A stretch of 64,000 nt of DNA from Magnaporthiopsis rhizophila (lineage: Eukaryota > Ascomycota > Sordariomycetes > Magnaporthales > Magnaporthaceae): contig PYSS01000015.1 in NCBI GenBank assembly GCA_003049465.1, positions 371,974-435,973 of the forward strand, in the 5' to 3' direction. A program made the translations under genes and the position numbers. Shown here one piece after another: positions 31,801 through 40,403 of the stretch. The stretch's first letter is position 1; each line of letters starts with the position of its first letter. The notes below the pieces were generated by a model. The model was not told where the DNA came from, searched no databases, and was given only the letters and a program-made list of their open reading frames with translations.

Positions 31801-32704
31801 CCACCTCGAGGACTACGTTCACCGTGCTGGCCGGACGGGCCGGGCGGGCAACACGGGTACGGCGGTGACGTTCGTCACAGAGGAGCAGGAAAACTGCGCC
31901 ATGGGCATCGCCAGGGCTCTGGAGCAGAGCGGCCAGCCTGTGCCGGAGCGGCTCATTGAGATGCGCAAGTCGTTCAAGGAAAAGATCAAGGCCGGTCAGG
32001 CCAAAGATCAATCCGGATTCGGCGGCAAGGGTCTTGAGCGACTAGACAAGGAACGAGAAGCGGCACGCAACCGCGAGCGCAAGACGCACAAGGCCGAAGG
32101 AGAAGACGACGACGTGCCAGAGGAGAAGTCGAGCAAGGATGACGAGAAGAAGCTGAAGGCGTCGACTGCCATCTTGTCTGCGGCGTCGGCAATCGTCTCC
32201 CGGGACGCAGCCAAGGCGGAGGCGGAGGCCAAGGGCTCGGCAGCGTCCAATGAAGGCGCGGTGGCGACAGGCGGCAAGGGCGGGGCGTTAGACAAGGCGG
32301 CGTCGGCCATCGAGATGATCAACGCGCGGCTCGCCAAGGCCGGGCAGCTGAGACCCGGACAGCCGATCGATAACAAAGGGCCGGACGCGGGCGCATTCCA
32401 CGCGACGCTGGAGATCAACGACTTCCCGCAAAAGGCACGTTGGGCCGTCACCAACCGCACCAACGTGGCCAAGATCCTGGACGCGACAGGCACATCCATC
32501 ACGACCAAGGGCACATATTATGCGCCGGGCAAGGAACCGGCGGCCGGGGCGGACCCCAAGCTGTACATTCTCATCGAGGGCGACACGGAGCTTGTCGTTG
32601 GCAACGCCTTGTCGGAGCTGACACGGCTCCTCCGCGAAGGCACGATAGCGGCAGCCGACGCAGAGAGCCGTGCCCCGGCCAGTGGCAGATACACGGTCAC
32701 GTGA
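28886..32704 (+). CDS. PRP5: Prp5 (DDX46) DEAD-box RNA helicase of the U2 snRNP
   Basis: This ATPase proofreads branch-site pairing and remodels U2 during prespliceosome assembly. The frame is open from ATG 28886 to the stop at 32704. A probable 63-nt intron at 29489-29551 (GTACGC donor, TACTAAC branch word, CAG acceptor) has no stop and keeps phase, so the protein has 1251 residues if spliced and 1272 if not. Residues 1-190 are an Arg/Asp/Ser (RS-like) region. A Lys/Glu coiled segment and acidic patches follow. The conserved Prp5 lead-in PLDAFM is at about residue 505. Helicase motifs are TGSGKT (about 667), LDEADRMFD (about 778), SATMPK (about 809) and HRAGRTGRAG (about 956). The C-terminal KH-like block (ATLEINDFPQKARWAVTN...) resembles that of DDX46. 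It is larger than yeast Prp5 because of the RS tail. Confidence 0.95.
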   Translation: MARPRTSRSPSPAGSQQSSRRNAKDEERRGRGGNRDRPRDRHRSRSPVDVGVLPSPGLLPRVPTNLRPPQRRHRDRDRDRDRDRERDRERDHGAYRRGDRSRDRSLDRRDDDYYRSGRRDIAHRDRRRSRDRLRDRDRSPPRRRPRSRDADRDHRARRDDSLDRTRTRRDDATDPGPRSRADDQRQRVSGPAHGGKPKEVEVRCRPIINQLDLGSKVTNSPQTAKTAQAQAQSEADKKAERLAKLEAWKKKKELEQRKDIAATPGSTRKLLAEMDVKATGVPATILSPSNGTTSGSASPSAVDAPPAVPYGGKFDPKAMAKKSGGRHHSPTVLGAIKGHPVEKSVTVPAAAPTGTSNSPGPASCSNDQFPSANRPVASSLPQGKPISGFGFQKSSEHDKAPTKRKLNLDDEETSKRKLAKLPDVSLESTDSTPYVEQVDDDDDSDGDNFAGTEEEAAAAARAAHERREERMLQQSMAIQTDETAEAIAAANGETVDVDSVVPHENTGMEIDEKDAVEDDVDPLDAFMADLEGPGTSMRSKPAKAANGSKPAPVPEAYFSDDDDFASGTPEDADAKTLLALTAKRKKKEIPKIDYSKLDLGVIRKNFWVEPSELSDMTEAEVAELRLELDGIKVSGKDVPKPVQKWSHCGLTRPILDVIDKLAYDKPTAIQMQALPVIMSGRDMVGVAKTGSGKTMAFLLPMFRHIKDQEPVKDAEGPIGLILTPTRELAVQIFRDCKPFLKALGLRAVCAYGGPPIKDQIADLKRGAEIVVATTGRMIDLLAANQGRVVSLRRTTYIVLDEADRMFDMGFEPQVTKILGNARPDLQTVLFSATMPKIMDALVKKVLKNPVEIEVGGKSVVASEITQIVEIREEKTKFNRLLELLGTLYVDDDDVRALVFVERQEKADELLRELLHRGWGCMSLHGGKDQVDRDSTIADFKSGVCPILVATSVAARGLDVKQLKLVVNYDAPNHLEDYVHRAGRTGRAGNTGTAVTFVTEEQENCAMGIARALEQSGQPVPERLIEMRKSFKEKIKAGQAKDQSGFGGKGLERLDKEREAARNRERKTHKAEGEDDDVPEEKSSKDDEKKLKASTAILSAASAIVSRDAAKAEAEAKGSAASNEGAVATGGKGGALDKAASAIEMINARLAKAGQLRPGQPIDNKGPDAGAFHATLEINDFPQKARWAVTNRTNVAKILDATGTSITTKGTYYAPGKEPAAGADPKLYILIEGDTELVVGNALSELTRLLREGTIAAADAESRAPASGRYTVT
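29489..29551 (+). other. Probable stopless 63-nt intron in PRP5
   Basis: Donor GAA|GTACGC, a TACTAAC branch word about 10 nt before the end, and acceptor CCGCAG|ACC. The length is a multiple of three and no in-frame stop occurs, so both spliced and retained forms keep the frame. The inserted 21 residues would be low-complexity hydrophobic/polar residues unlike the RS-rich flanks. Confidence 0.75.
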
Positions 32705-33019
32705 TGGAGCGCGTCGCACAACGCAAGGAAGGGCGCTATCGATCAATCTTATTGCAGAGGCTTTGTTAATATGGGTCGTATGTGTATCAATCTCTATGCA
32801 TCGAATGGTCGATGCGGTACGACGGGGAATTATCTCGCGCTATTCATCCTGTGCGCCCGCAGAAAGAGAGATCCGCCAAATCAAAAGTCGCAAACACGCT
32901 GGCAGCCGACGAAGGGAAGGATGGAGCGTTTGGTTAGGTTAGGCTGAAGCAAGACAGAATAAGACTAGGGAAAAATGATGCATAAAAATGGGAAGTGATG
33001 GCTCGAGAGTATTGGGACT
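32705..33019. other. Convergent 3' intergenic region
   Basis: About 315 bp lies between the PRP5 stop and the stop of the small gene at 33020, with AT-rich stretches near 32940-33020. Nothing else is seen. Confidence 0.4.
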
Positions 33020-33421
33020 TTAATTGTGGCTTAAGGTCTTGGCCTGGTCGTCAATGTCTCTCCGGCGACGGTTTTCGTCGCTCACCTCCTTCAACGTTTC
33101 GTTCCTCGTCTTCTTCTTCTGCACCTCAAGCTGGCTGGCGAGTTTCCCGCCTGCCGGCTTGCCTCTTGCACGGGCCTCGGCCGCCTCTGCGGCTTTCCTC
33201 CTAGCGTCCTCGGCGGCACTGGTGGAGGACGCGCCGCTACTGGGCCCCTCGCCGCCGCCGCCACCGCCGAGGGTACGTGGCGGGCCGCCGACCTTTGGGG
33301 GCTTGGGACGAGTGGCCGAGGCCGGGACGGGGGCCGTGGCCTGCCTGGGCGGGGCGGAGCCGAGGACGCGGCCTTGGGAGTTAAAGTTGTCCGGCTCGGG
33401 CTTGCCGCAGCAGTTCCCCAT
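33020..33421 (-). CDS. Small protein with predicted N-myristoylation/palmitoylation (MGNCCGK)
   Basis: A single exon of 133 residues from ATG 33421. The start MGNCCGKPEPDNF has Gly2 followed by two cysteines, the classic dual-acylation signal (N-myristoylation at Gly2, palmitoylation at Cys4/Cys5). This predicts attachment to the cytosolic face of a membrane. The middle is Pro/Gly/Ala-rich with a Gly6 run. Residues about 70-133 are a charged helix (DARRKAAEAAEARARGK, VQKKKTRNETLKEVSDENRRRRDIDDQAK). Small proteins of this plan occur across ascomycetes, but I know no defined function. There is no enzyme motif. The promoter contains a TACCTAGGTAGGTAGG repeat at about 33505-33520. The gene is short but its codon texture and acylation motif make it credible. 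Confidence 0.75.
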   Translation of the reverse strand: MGNCCGKPEPDNFNSQGRVLGSAPPRQATAPVPASATRPKPPKVGGPPRTLGGGGGGEGPSSGASSTSAAEDARRKAAEAAEARARGKPAGGKLASQLEVQKKKTRNETLKEVSDENRRRRDIDDQAKTLSHN

Positions 33422-34371
33422 AGTGACTGACAGCACCCGTGGTGGTGGCGTCGATTATTGTTCGTGGCGGTGGGTGGCGTGTACGCTTGGGTGCGCTAAC
33501 GCTACCTAGGTAGGTAGGTAAGTGCCTTCTCTGGTTGGTACAGGACCAGACGCAAACAGAAGTGCAATGGATGACGGGCGCCGCAGAGAGCGAGTCGCGT
33601 TGCCGGTCGGTTGTTCAATCAAGGGCTGCCGTTGGTGGGGAGGGCGGAATGCGGCAGAGGCCAACAATCATGTGCGAGGATGGATTGCGAAGCTTCGCGC
33701 AACGCGCGTTCCGTGTGTTTGTCGCCGGGCAAGCACCTAGGATGAGTGTGCGTATATTGACGCTGATAGAGCGATGGAATAGGTAATGTATGTAAGACAA
33801 GAAAGAGAGAGTTTAGAATCCTATTGAAAACCGATCTTCTTTCTTCTCGCCTGTCTCCTCTCTCTTCGTTTGCTCAATAGATGCTTTGCAGGCAATTGAC
33901 GTGCATGCATCCGAACCCAGCTAATGAGCCCTGTGCCTCGGCGGCTATCCAAGGACCACCCAGCAGCGGCCCCGCATTTGCCCCGCAAGCTCACCCCAAT
34001 CCCCCAATCGAGACGGGGAGTGCCGGGCTGACAAAACGCCCAAATCAAAAGCCCGTCTTTAGGAGCTTGCCCATCAAGGTTCTCACACAAAACTGCTCCG
34101 GTCAGCTCCAACCGACCCCGACCCTCGCCATTGCGCCGCCCCTGTGTTGATCCGGCACACACACACGCATACACGATAGTCGCGAGCCAGCCGCCCGGGT
34201 CGCCTGTTGAAAAAAAATTAACAATTGAGAGAGGTGCTGCAAGCACGCTTGCTTGTTCTACCCTTGCTTGGGGCACTACCCCACCCCCTTCGCGCTGCCC
34301 GCTCCGTGCTGGCTCTTCTTCTTTCGCTCCCTGGACCACCCGACGCTGGCCTTGCGCTTTATGTCGCCGCC
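33422..34371. promoter_or_regulatory. Divergent promoter region, with leader of the zinc-regulator gene
   Basis: About 950 bp. It contains the (TAGG)n-like repeat at about 33507-33520. A CAAGGT hexamer at 34075-34080 matches the core reported for Aspergillus ZafA sites, but one hexamer is weak evidence. A short uORF at 34361-34375 overlaps the main start codon. The last 250 bp are C-rich. Confidence 0.45.
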
Positions 34372-34375
34372 ATGA
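34361..34375 (+). promoter_or_regulatory. Four-codon upstream ORF overlapping the start of the zinc-regulator gene
   Basis: The sequence reads ATG-TCG-CCG-CCA-TGA. The stop codon TGA (34373-34375) overlaps the main ATG (34372-34374) as ATGA. A scanning ribosome would meet this ATG 11 nt before the main start. Whether transcription begins upstream of it cannot be seen. Confidence 0.6.
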
Positions 34376-36731
34376 TCCAAGCCGATAGGAACACCCCGAG
34401 TGTTCCCTCTCATCGGGCCCCTCCGGTGCTCTCGTTCGCTGGCGCCGCAGTCCCCGCGCGCCAGCAGCTGAGCAGCGCGCTGGACAAGGAGCTCGTCGGC
34501 TACCATGATCACACCCACCACCACCTCCTCCAGTCCCCGGCCCATGCTGCGCCGCCCGCCTTCACTGCAGCCGCCCATGCCCACGACTGGCTTCTTCCCG
34601 ACGGCTACACAGCATTCCTGGCGGCTGACGCATCATCGGCATGGGACCCCGCCGACTACGGCTTCCCGTCCGGGGTGGTGCCCATGCCGCACCCCGATGG
34701 GTTTGGCCACATGATTGCCGCTCACTCTCAAGATGCTCACCAGGCACAGGGCGAGAGCGCCTTTGGTTGGTCAGCCGTCCCGGCCAGTGGTGCTGCGGTG
34801 GCTACCAGCCAAGAGGCCGCCGCCCCTAACCCGGCCTCGGCCCCGGCCCAGGTGCGCAGAAATTCGACGTCCAGCAGTTGCGCCGGATCCAGCTGCAGCA
34901 GCGCATGCGTCTACGGCGAGCAGTGCGACATCCCGGAGCCCTGCGCGTTGGGCGACGAGTGTGGGCTGGACCAGCCATGTGACGCCTCAGACTGCGGCGA
35001 CGAGCCCGTCTGCGTGGATGAGTCCTGTACAGCATATACCAGTGAAGAAACAAAGGCCGCCGCCACCCTGGCCTCGTTCGTCGCCACCGATGCTGTTACA
35101 GCCCCATCCTCGCAGCGGCAGCCCCTCGACCCTTTGCAAACCAGCCACGCAACCCTCCCCTCTACGTCCTCGGTCGTTGCCCAGCAAAATCCCGCCAACC
35201 ACACCCATTGCGATGCCTCCATGGCAGCGCCTCAGACGGTCATCCAGCATCTCATCGAAAGGCACAACGATCCGTCGGCCGACTCCTGCGTGCGGCCCTG
35301 CCTGGTGGACCAGCCACCAAACTACGCGTTTTGCCCCATGCCGTGCTTGCTGCAACACCCTCAGCTGCATAGCCACGAGTATCCGTGCGACAACAACATG
35401 TTCTTCACGGCTCTCGACGGCGGCAGTTTGATGGACTGCTACAACCCCTCCGTGCTGGCGTCTGAGTGTAGCGCCCACTGGACAAGCGGAGACGAACTTC
35501 TTCAGCATTGGCACATGCAGCACAGGACCATGTTTCCTCCCTCACAGCAGCAGCACCATCACCATGATCACCAGGTGGAACAGGAATTCAACGCCATCAC
35601 GTCGCACGAGCGCCTCCAGACGCCGTCGTACATGTCATCTCAAGAAGATCCCTTGGCAGTTCACGCGCACCTCTCGCTGGGTTCGGCATCGTCGCCAGCC
35701 ACTACCCTCACCAACGACACGTCTACCATAGCCACCCCGCTAACGGGTGCGTCCACAGCCTTGTCCCCATCGCCCACAACACCAGCCGGTCATCGCGAAA
35801 ACGCGCCCGTACCCAAGGATGCGTTGTGGACCGGCGGCACGGACGCGATCAACGAGCCATTTCGGTGTCTGTGGTGTGACGCACCCGGCGGCAGCTGCTG
35901 CGGGCAGGTGTTTGACAACCCCAAGGATCTCAACCTACACGTCATCGGCTACCACGTCAAGATGCTGGAAAGAGGCAACGGCGGCTATGTTTGCGGCTGG
36001 AAAGACTGCAAGCGTAGTTCCGAGGGCAAAAAGGGGTTTCCGCAGAAGAGCAAGATCGAGCGTCATGTGCAAACCCACACAGGTGGTAGGTTACAATCTG
36101 ATCTCTTGAGAAGTGTGGTGTGCCGAGCTGACATGTTCCCGACACCTATGCTGCAACCAGAAAAACCATACAAATGCCCGACATGCCACATAACATTCTC
36201 GGCGAAGCAGGCGCTGGACCAGCACGAGCTCATCCACAAGAACTCCAAACCGCTGCCCTGCGAATTCCCTGGCTGCGACAAGACCTTTAGACAGCAGAGT
36301 GCAAGGAGTGAGTAATAGTAGCACAGCCATGGTGGTGGCCTTGGTGCTCCGCTGCTATTTTTGCGCCAACGTTTTACTGACTTTGTGTGCGGCGCCTCGC
36401 AGCCATGCACATGCGCACCCACACCAAGGTCAAGCCCCTCGCGTGTAACATATGCGGGCGGCGCTTCAGCGAGTCGTCGAACCTGTCCAAGCACCGCAGG
36501 ACGCACGCCGAGGTCGGCGCCTTCATGTGCCGCTATCCGGGATGCACCAAGACCTTTCACCGTCAGGATCAGCTCCGCCGCCACAAGAAGACGCACGAGA
36601 CCAAGATCAAGATCCGCCGGGGCGCCGACGGCGGGTGCCAGGCGACGCCCGCCGCCGTGGGCCACGGTGACAACCTTGGCGTCGATTCCGCCAGCACATC
36701 GCCCGACATGTCCGAGAGCGAGCCCTTGTGA
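34372..36731 (+). CDS. Zap1/ZafA-like zinc-responsive C2H2 transcription factor
   Basis: It is a nuclear regulator probably controlling zinc uptake genes. Exons 34372-36085, 36161-36307 and 36403-36731 give 729 residues. The joins rebuild HTGEKPYKC and SARTMHMRTHT. The N-terminal half holds Cys-rich clusters (CDIPEPCALGDECGLDQPCD at about 183-202, then CDASDCGDEPVCVDESC), and His/Cys-rich patches at about 300-395, suitable for zinc sensing. C2H2 fingers start at about residue 498 (FRCLWCDAPGG...HVIGYH), followed by a CGWKDC...HVQTH finger with an insertion, then CPTC...HELIH, CEFPGC...HMRTH, CNICGRRFSESSNLSKHRRTH and CRYPGC...HKKTH. The GRRFSESSNLSKH finger closely follows Zap1 GKRFNESSNLSKH. 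The second intron-splitting region lies in a finger linker. It could instead be another multi-finger factor, but the Cys-rich sensor plus finger order favours Zap1/ZafA. Confidence 0.75.
36086..36160 (+). other. Stopless 75-nt intron in a zinc-finger linker
   Basis: Donor G|GTAGGT, a CTGAC branch-like word about 30 nt before the end, and acceptor CAACCAG. The length is a multiple of three with no in-frame stop. Splicing restores the canonical TGEKPYKC linker, and retention would add 25 residues between two fingers. Confidence 0.8.
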
Positions 36732-37364
36732 GGAGGTTTCGAGATGTACCGCGTCTCGTTCTGTGTTTAGGATACCCGGCCGCCGGCCTTGGTTTATTTC
36801 TATTTCTTTCTCTTCTCCACAGCGTGCTATTTGTTTGGATAGGTGGTAGTTAATATTGCCATTTCTCGGTGTCATCTTGCTATTGAATTTCTTGTTTGTT
36901 TCGCGCCTCAGCTGGTCGTTTTATAGTGGCCACTGAGGTCACCTTGGGACTAAACGGGGGAAAGAATAAAGCACTCGTGACATTTGACTACATGCCCAAT
37001 GCATACATTCACGTCCGCTTAGCAGTCTACATATTCCAAGGAGTAAAGCATTTCATGCATAACACGAGGTCCTGGGCTCGAGATTGTTTTGTTCATCCGT
37101 GGTATTTGGCAGCCGATTCCGTCTGCCTGTAATGATCCCCCAAAAAAGATCAGTTTTTATCCCTCGTGAAAATAGCCTTTTAACCCCTTTCCCTGAGCAA
37201 ACACATGTGTTCCGGGATGCAATGCAAAGCGTATCGAGAGAAATTCGCGTTTTTGTTTGTTCTTGATAAACCCCGCGCCGACGAGAAAACAGTCCATTGG
37301 AGAGAAACGCAACCCCCCCTTGCCCCAGATGCGACCAAATTACAAAACCACGAGAAAACCGGTT
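36732..37364. other. Convergent 3' intergenic region
   Basis: About 630 bp between the zinc-regulator stop and the RPL35 stop. AT-rich, no frame or RNA gene convincing. Confidence 0.4.
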
Positions 37365-38410
37365 TTACTCGGCCTGTTTCCGATCGAAGAGAGAACGTCT
37401 GGTCAGCAAGGCAGGTTCCCAGCAGAGAGGTGTGCGTGTTGTGGCGAGCAGGCGTAGTGTCGCTCGCTGAATCCGAGAGGGCCCACGTACCTTGACGAAG
37501 TACGTCCGCTGGGGAAAGTGTTGCTGTCGCTTGCGGGTCTTCTCCAGAACCCTCGAGGCGTCCTCCTTGGACAGCTGGCGGCGGATGGCACGGGTCTTCT
37601 TCGCCCTCAGGTCCAGGGGAAGGTAGGGCTTGTTCTTGTAAAAGAGACGGAGCTGCGACCGTTGCTTCAGGTTGATGACGGTCAGGACGCGGGCGATCGA
37701 CTTGCGCAGGTCGTGGCTATTGAAGTTCAAGAAGCCTGTCGTTAGCCATCACTCATTCGCGGTTTTGCTTTCTTTCCCGCAAATCCACCATCGCCTCGGA
37801 TCAGCGCATCATGAGTGACTGCCCGTGGCATGGTTCCCACCCTCCTCTCGGCCCGGCAAGCCCCCTCATCACCCCCTCCAGTCGTGCGCATTTTTATTTC
37901 TTGCCGGGGCGAGGAAAAGCAAGGATGGCAGAAATATCGGGCTCGGGATCGGCATCGACGCGCGCGTCCAGCGGGAAGCGAGGCAGGGAAAGTCGTACAT
38001 CTTGTTCAGCTTGGTGCCTGATGAGGCAATCTTCTGGATACGGAGCTGGTTCAGCTCAGTCTTGAGCTCGTTGAGCTGCTTGGTGAGCTCATCCTTATCC
38101 TTGCCCCAGAGGGCGCCGGCCTTGACTTTGCTGGTGGACTGCGGTTTGTCCCCTCGAATGTTAGCCAGACCCGGTTCGATTCCACGCTTTGGCTGCCGGT
38201 ATAACGGGATTCAAGCAGGGTGCAGGAATCCCGTTGGCTTCGCCATGCATCAAATCCCAGAATGCCGTCCTTGCGTTCCCATCTCCCAGCAGCCGGGGCA
38301 AGGGCGATGCCCGCCTTCATCGCTTGATAGGCTGGTGGATGCAGCCGCAGCAATCCGGGAAGCAGAGGACCAGCAGGCGGAACGGAGGAGCGACGTCGTA
38401 GACGTACCAT
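37365..38410 (-). CDS. RPL35: 60S ribosomal protein L35 (uL29)
   Basis: uL29 sits at the polypeptide exit tunnel of the large ribosomal subunit. Exons on the minus strand are 38410-38408 (ATG only), 38138-37999, 37716-37491 and 37373-37365 (three codons: Ala, Glu, stop), giving 125 residues, the normal length. The assembled protein carries KVKAGALWGKDKDELTKQL, a helix-turn-helix with LNELKTELNQLRIQK, the junction KLNKIHDLRKSIARVLTVI, then RLFYKNKPYLPLDLR, KTRAIRRQL and FPQRTYFVKAE. Intron 1 (268 nt) and intron 2 (282 nt) are long for this genome, and intron 3 is 117 nt. All donors are GTACG-type. The first intron directly after the start codon is a frequent ribosomal-protein arrangement. It is very secure because each junction restores conserved sequence. 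Confidence 0.95.
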
Positions 38411-39123
38411 TTTCGGTGTTGGTCAGTCGTCGGATCTGGGGAGGAAAGTGGTGGTTTGATGTCGTCGCATCGGCGGGCAAAAATGCTGGGGGGGAACTAA
38501 CTGAGGAAGACTGGCGAAATTTTAGGGTTGGAATTGTTTGTGTGAGGCCGAATTGGAGCGTCACGTGCTGTCAGCCTATTTTACAGTTTGCAGAGCCGCC
38601 GCCCACCTGACCTGAGTTGCGGGGTGGGGCGGGTAAGTGGTCTCAGCCACAGTTTACACTAGCCACGGCTCCTTGTATGAAGCCTCAATGTACTCCATGT
38701 GAGCTGCACAGCCAGGCGCTTGGGACAATGGATAAAAGTATGCAAGAAATCGGAGACAATACAGGAAACAAAAAGGCGTATGGGAAATATATAAGATCTG
38801 AGAATTAGTAGAGTATACAGGAAACAGGAAGGAGACGATCTGCTTGGCCGCCTGCTAGCCACGCTTCCCCAATTACGTAGTCCGGACCCACCAGTTACAG
38901 CCGCCTGCAGGGACCACCCGGCCGCATTGGGACCTGTCCATTTCGGTTTCGACATCAGACAGGAGACCATCGCCGTCTCGACGGACCAGCCGCCTCTCTA
39001 CGAAATAGCCGCTGCCGTCGACCCAACAACGAGTTTCAACCACGCATCACCATACATACATACGCCCGCCGCCGTCCTCAGCAGATAGCCCCGACACAGC
39101 CCCGAATCGATCTGCCCGACACG
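38411..39123. promoter_or_regulatory. Divergent promoter region RPL35 / GOS1
   Basis: About 710 bp. A purine-rich, A-rich tract lies at about 38730-38840 (GGAAACAAAAAGG, GGAAACAGGAAGGAGAC), similar in texture to the tract at 6355-6475. No gene is seen. The last 150 bp are C-rich. Confidence 0.4.
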
Positions 39124-39958
39124 ATGTCGTCCTCGTCCGGTGCCTCGGGCTGGGCCCAGCTGCGACAACAAGCCCGTTCGCTAGAAACACAGGTCCGTAG
39201 CCGTGCCCGAGGGGCTGGCCTGCGGGGGAAGACTGTGTCCTGGCTAACACTGTGCCGCTCAGACCGAGACGCTGTTCCAAACATACTCCCAGATCGCCAC
39301 ATCCACCAACATCCCAGCCAAGCCGACGGAGCAGGAGAGGGAAACGGAGGCGCGGTTGCAGGAGGCGCTGGAAAAGGTACGGAGGAGAAGTCAAACCGTT
39401 CTGAGCCCTCCCCTCGACCTTGCAGTTAACAACGGATGACGGCCAACCTCACAGAGGGAGAGCGTGATAGGACAGCTAGCCCGGCTGCTGGACTCGGACG
39501 CGGCGCTCACGGCGTCGGCGCTGAAGCAGAAGAACCTGGCGCTGCTGCGGGAGAAGCTGGCGGAGCACCGGCGCGACCTGCCGCGGCTGCGGTCGCGCAT
39601 CCAGGAGGCGCGCGACCGGGCCAACCTGCTGTCCGACGTGCGGCAGGACATCGACGCGTACCGCGCCAGCAACCCGGAGCAGGCCGAGGCCGAGTACATG
39701 CTGGACGAGCGCCGGCGCATCGACGACGGCATCGCCATGACCGACAGCGTGCTCAGCCAGGCCTACGCCGTCAACGACAACTTTGTGCTGCAGCGCGAGA
39801 CGCTGGCCAACATCAACCGCCGCATCACGTACGCCGCCAGCCAGGTGCCCGGGCTCAACAGCCTGATCGGCAGGATATCGGCCAAGAAGAGGAGGGACGG
39901 CATCATCATGGGCAGCTTCATCGCCTTCTGCTTTCTGATGTTCTGGTTCTTTATATGA
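39124..39958 (+). CDS. GOS1: Gos1 (GOSR1/GS28) Golgi v-SNARE
   Basis: It is a Qb-SNARE acting in retrograde intra-Golgi and endosome-to-Golgi fusion with Sed5, Ykt6 and Sft1. Exons 39124-39192, 39263-39376 and 39455-39958 give 228 residues (yeast Gos1 has 223). The N-terminal WAQLRQQARSLETQTETLFQTYSQ is the Habc-a helix typical of Gos1/GS28. A helical domain with LREKLAEHRRDLPRL, RANLLSDVRQDI and the SNARE motif at about 140-200 (MLDERRRIDDGIAMTDSVLSQAYAVNDNFVLQRETLANINRRI) follows. The C-terminal anchor at about 207-228 ends in FCFLMFWFFI with no lumenal tail. The zero-layer Gln lies in the SNARE motif around the SVLSQAY stretch. Introns are short with normal consensus. The gene converges on ATP10 across T-rich sequence. 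Confidence 0.93.
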
Positions 39959-40060
39959 GCAGGGACCCCCTGCTTGCCTCCTCGCTGTTTTGGCTACCGG
40001 GTTACAACCAACGACATTGGCGTCGAGATTTCACGTGTTTTGACTGTTTTAGGTTTCGCA

Positions 40061-40105
<45 letters not shown>

Positions 40106-40403
40106 GGGGCATCGGCGTCAAGCGGAACCAGGGGCAAAGGCGTCTGGTGTGATTTTTCTCTTTTTTCCTCTTTTTGGTTATTTTTTTTTTTTTTCTTTTC
40201 GGTTCTTTTACTTTTACATTTATTCTTGTTGTACATGGCTACGACCATTTTCGGCGTTCCCCGTCTTGACCAACACAATTGTACCATACCAGCAAACACA
40301 CAGCGACGGTTTTGTCCGATTTCTCGCAGCAACATGTCTTGCCAGTTTTCCATCTTCTGATGCTTGGTGAACTGCACCGCTCGCTCCTTACCGACCTACC
40401 TAC
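39959..40403. repeat. Homopolymer-rich convergent 3' region
   Basis: The region between GOS1 and ATP10 stops contains a T39 run at 40065-40103 and a second T-rich run at about 40178-40200. No gene is seen. Runs of this length are prone to sequencing and replication error. Confidence 0.7.

Noticed and set aside
34075..34080. CAAGGT zinc-regulator-like hexamer upstream of the zinc regulator
   Set aside because: A single hexamer is expected by chance about once per 2 kb over both strands, so autoregulation is not claimed.
38173..38183. GGTTCGATTCC, identical to a tRNA B-box
   Set aside because: It lies in the first intron of RPL35; no A-box or cloverleaf arms can be formed around it.
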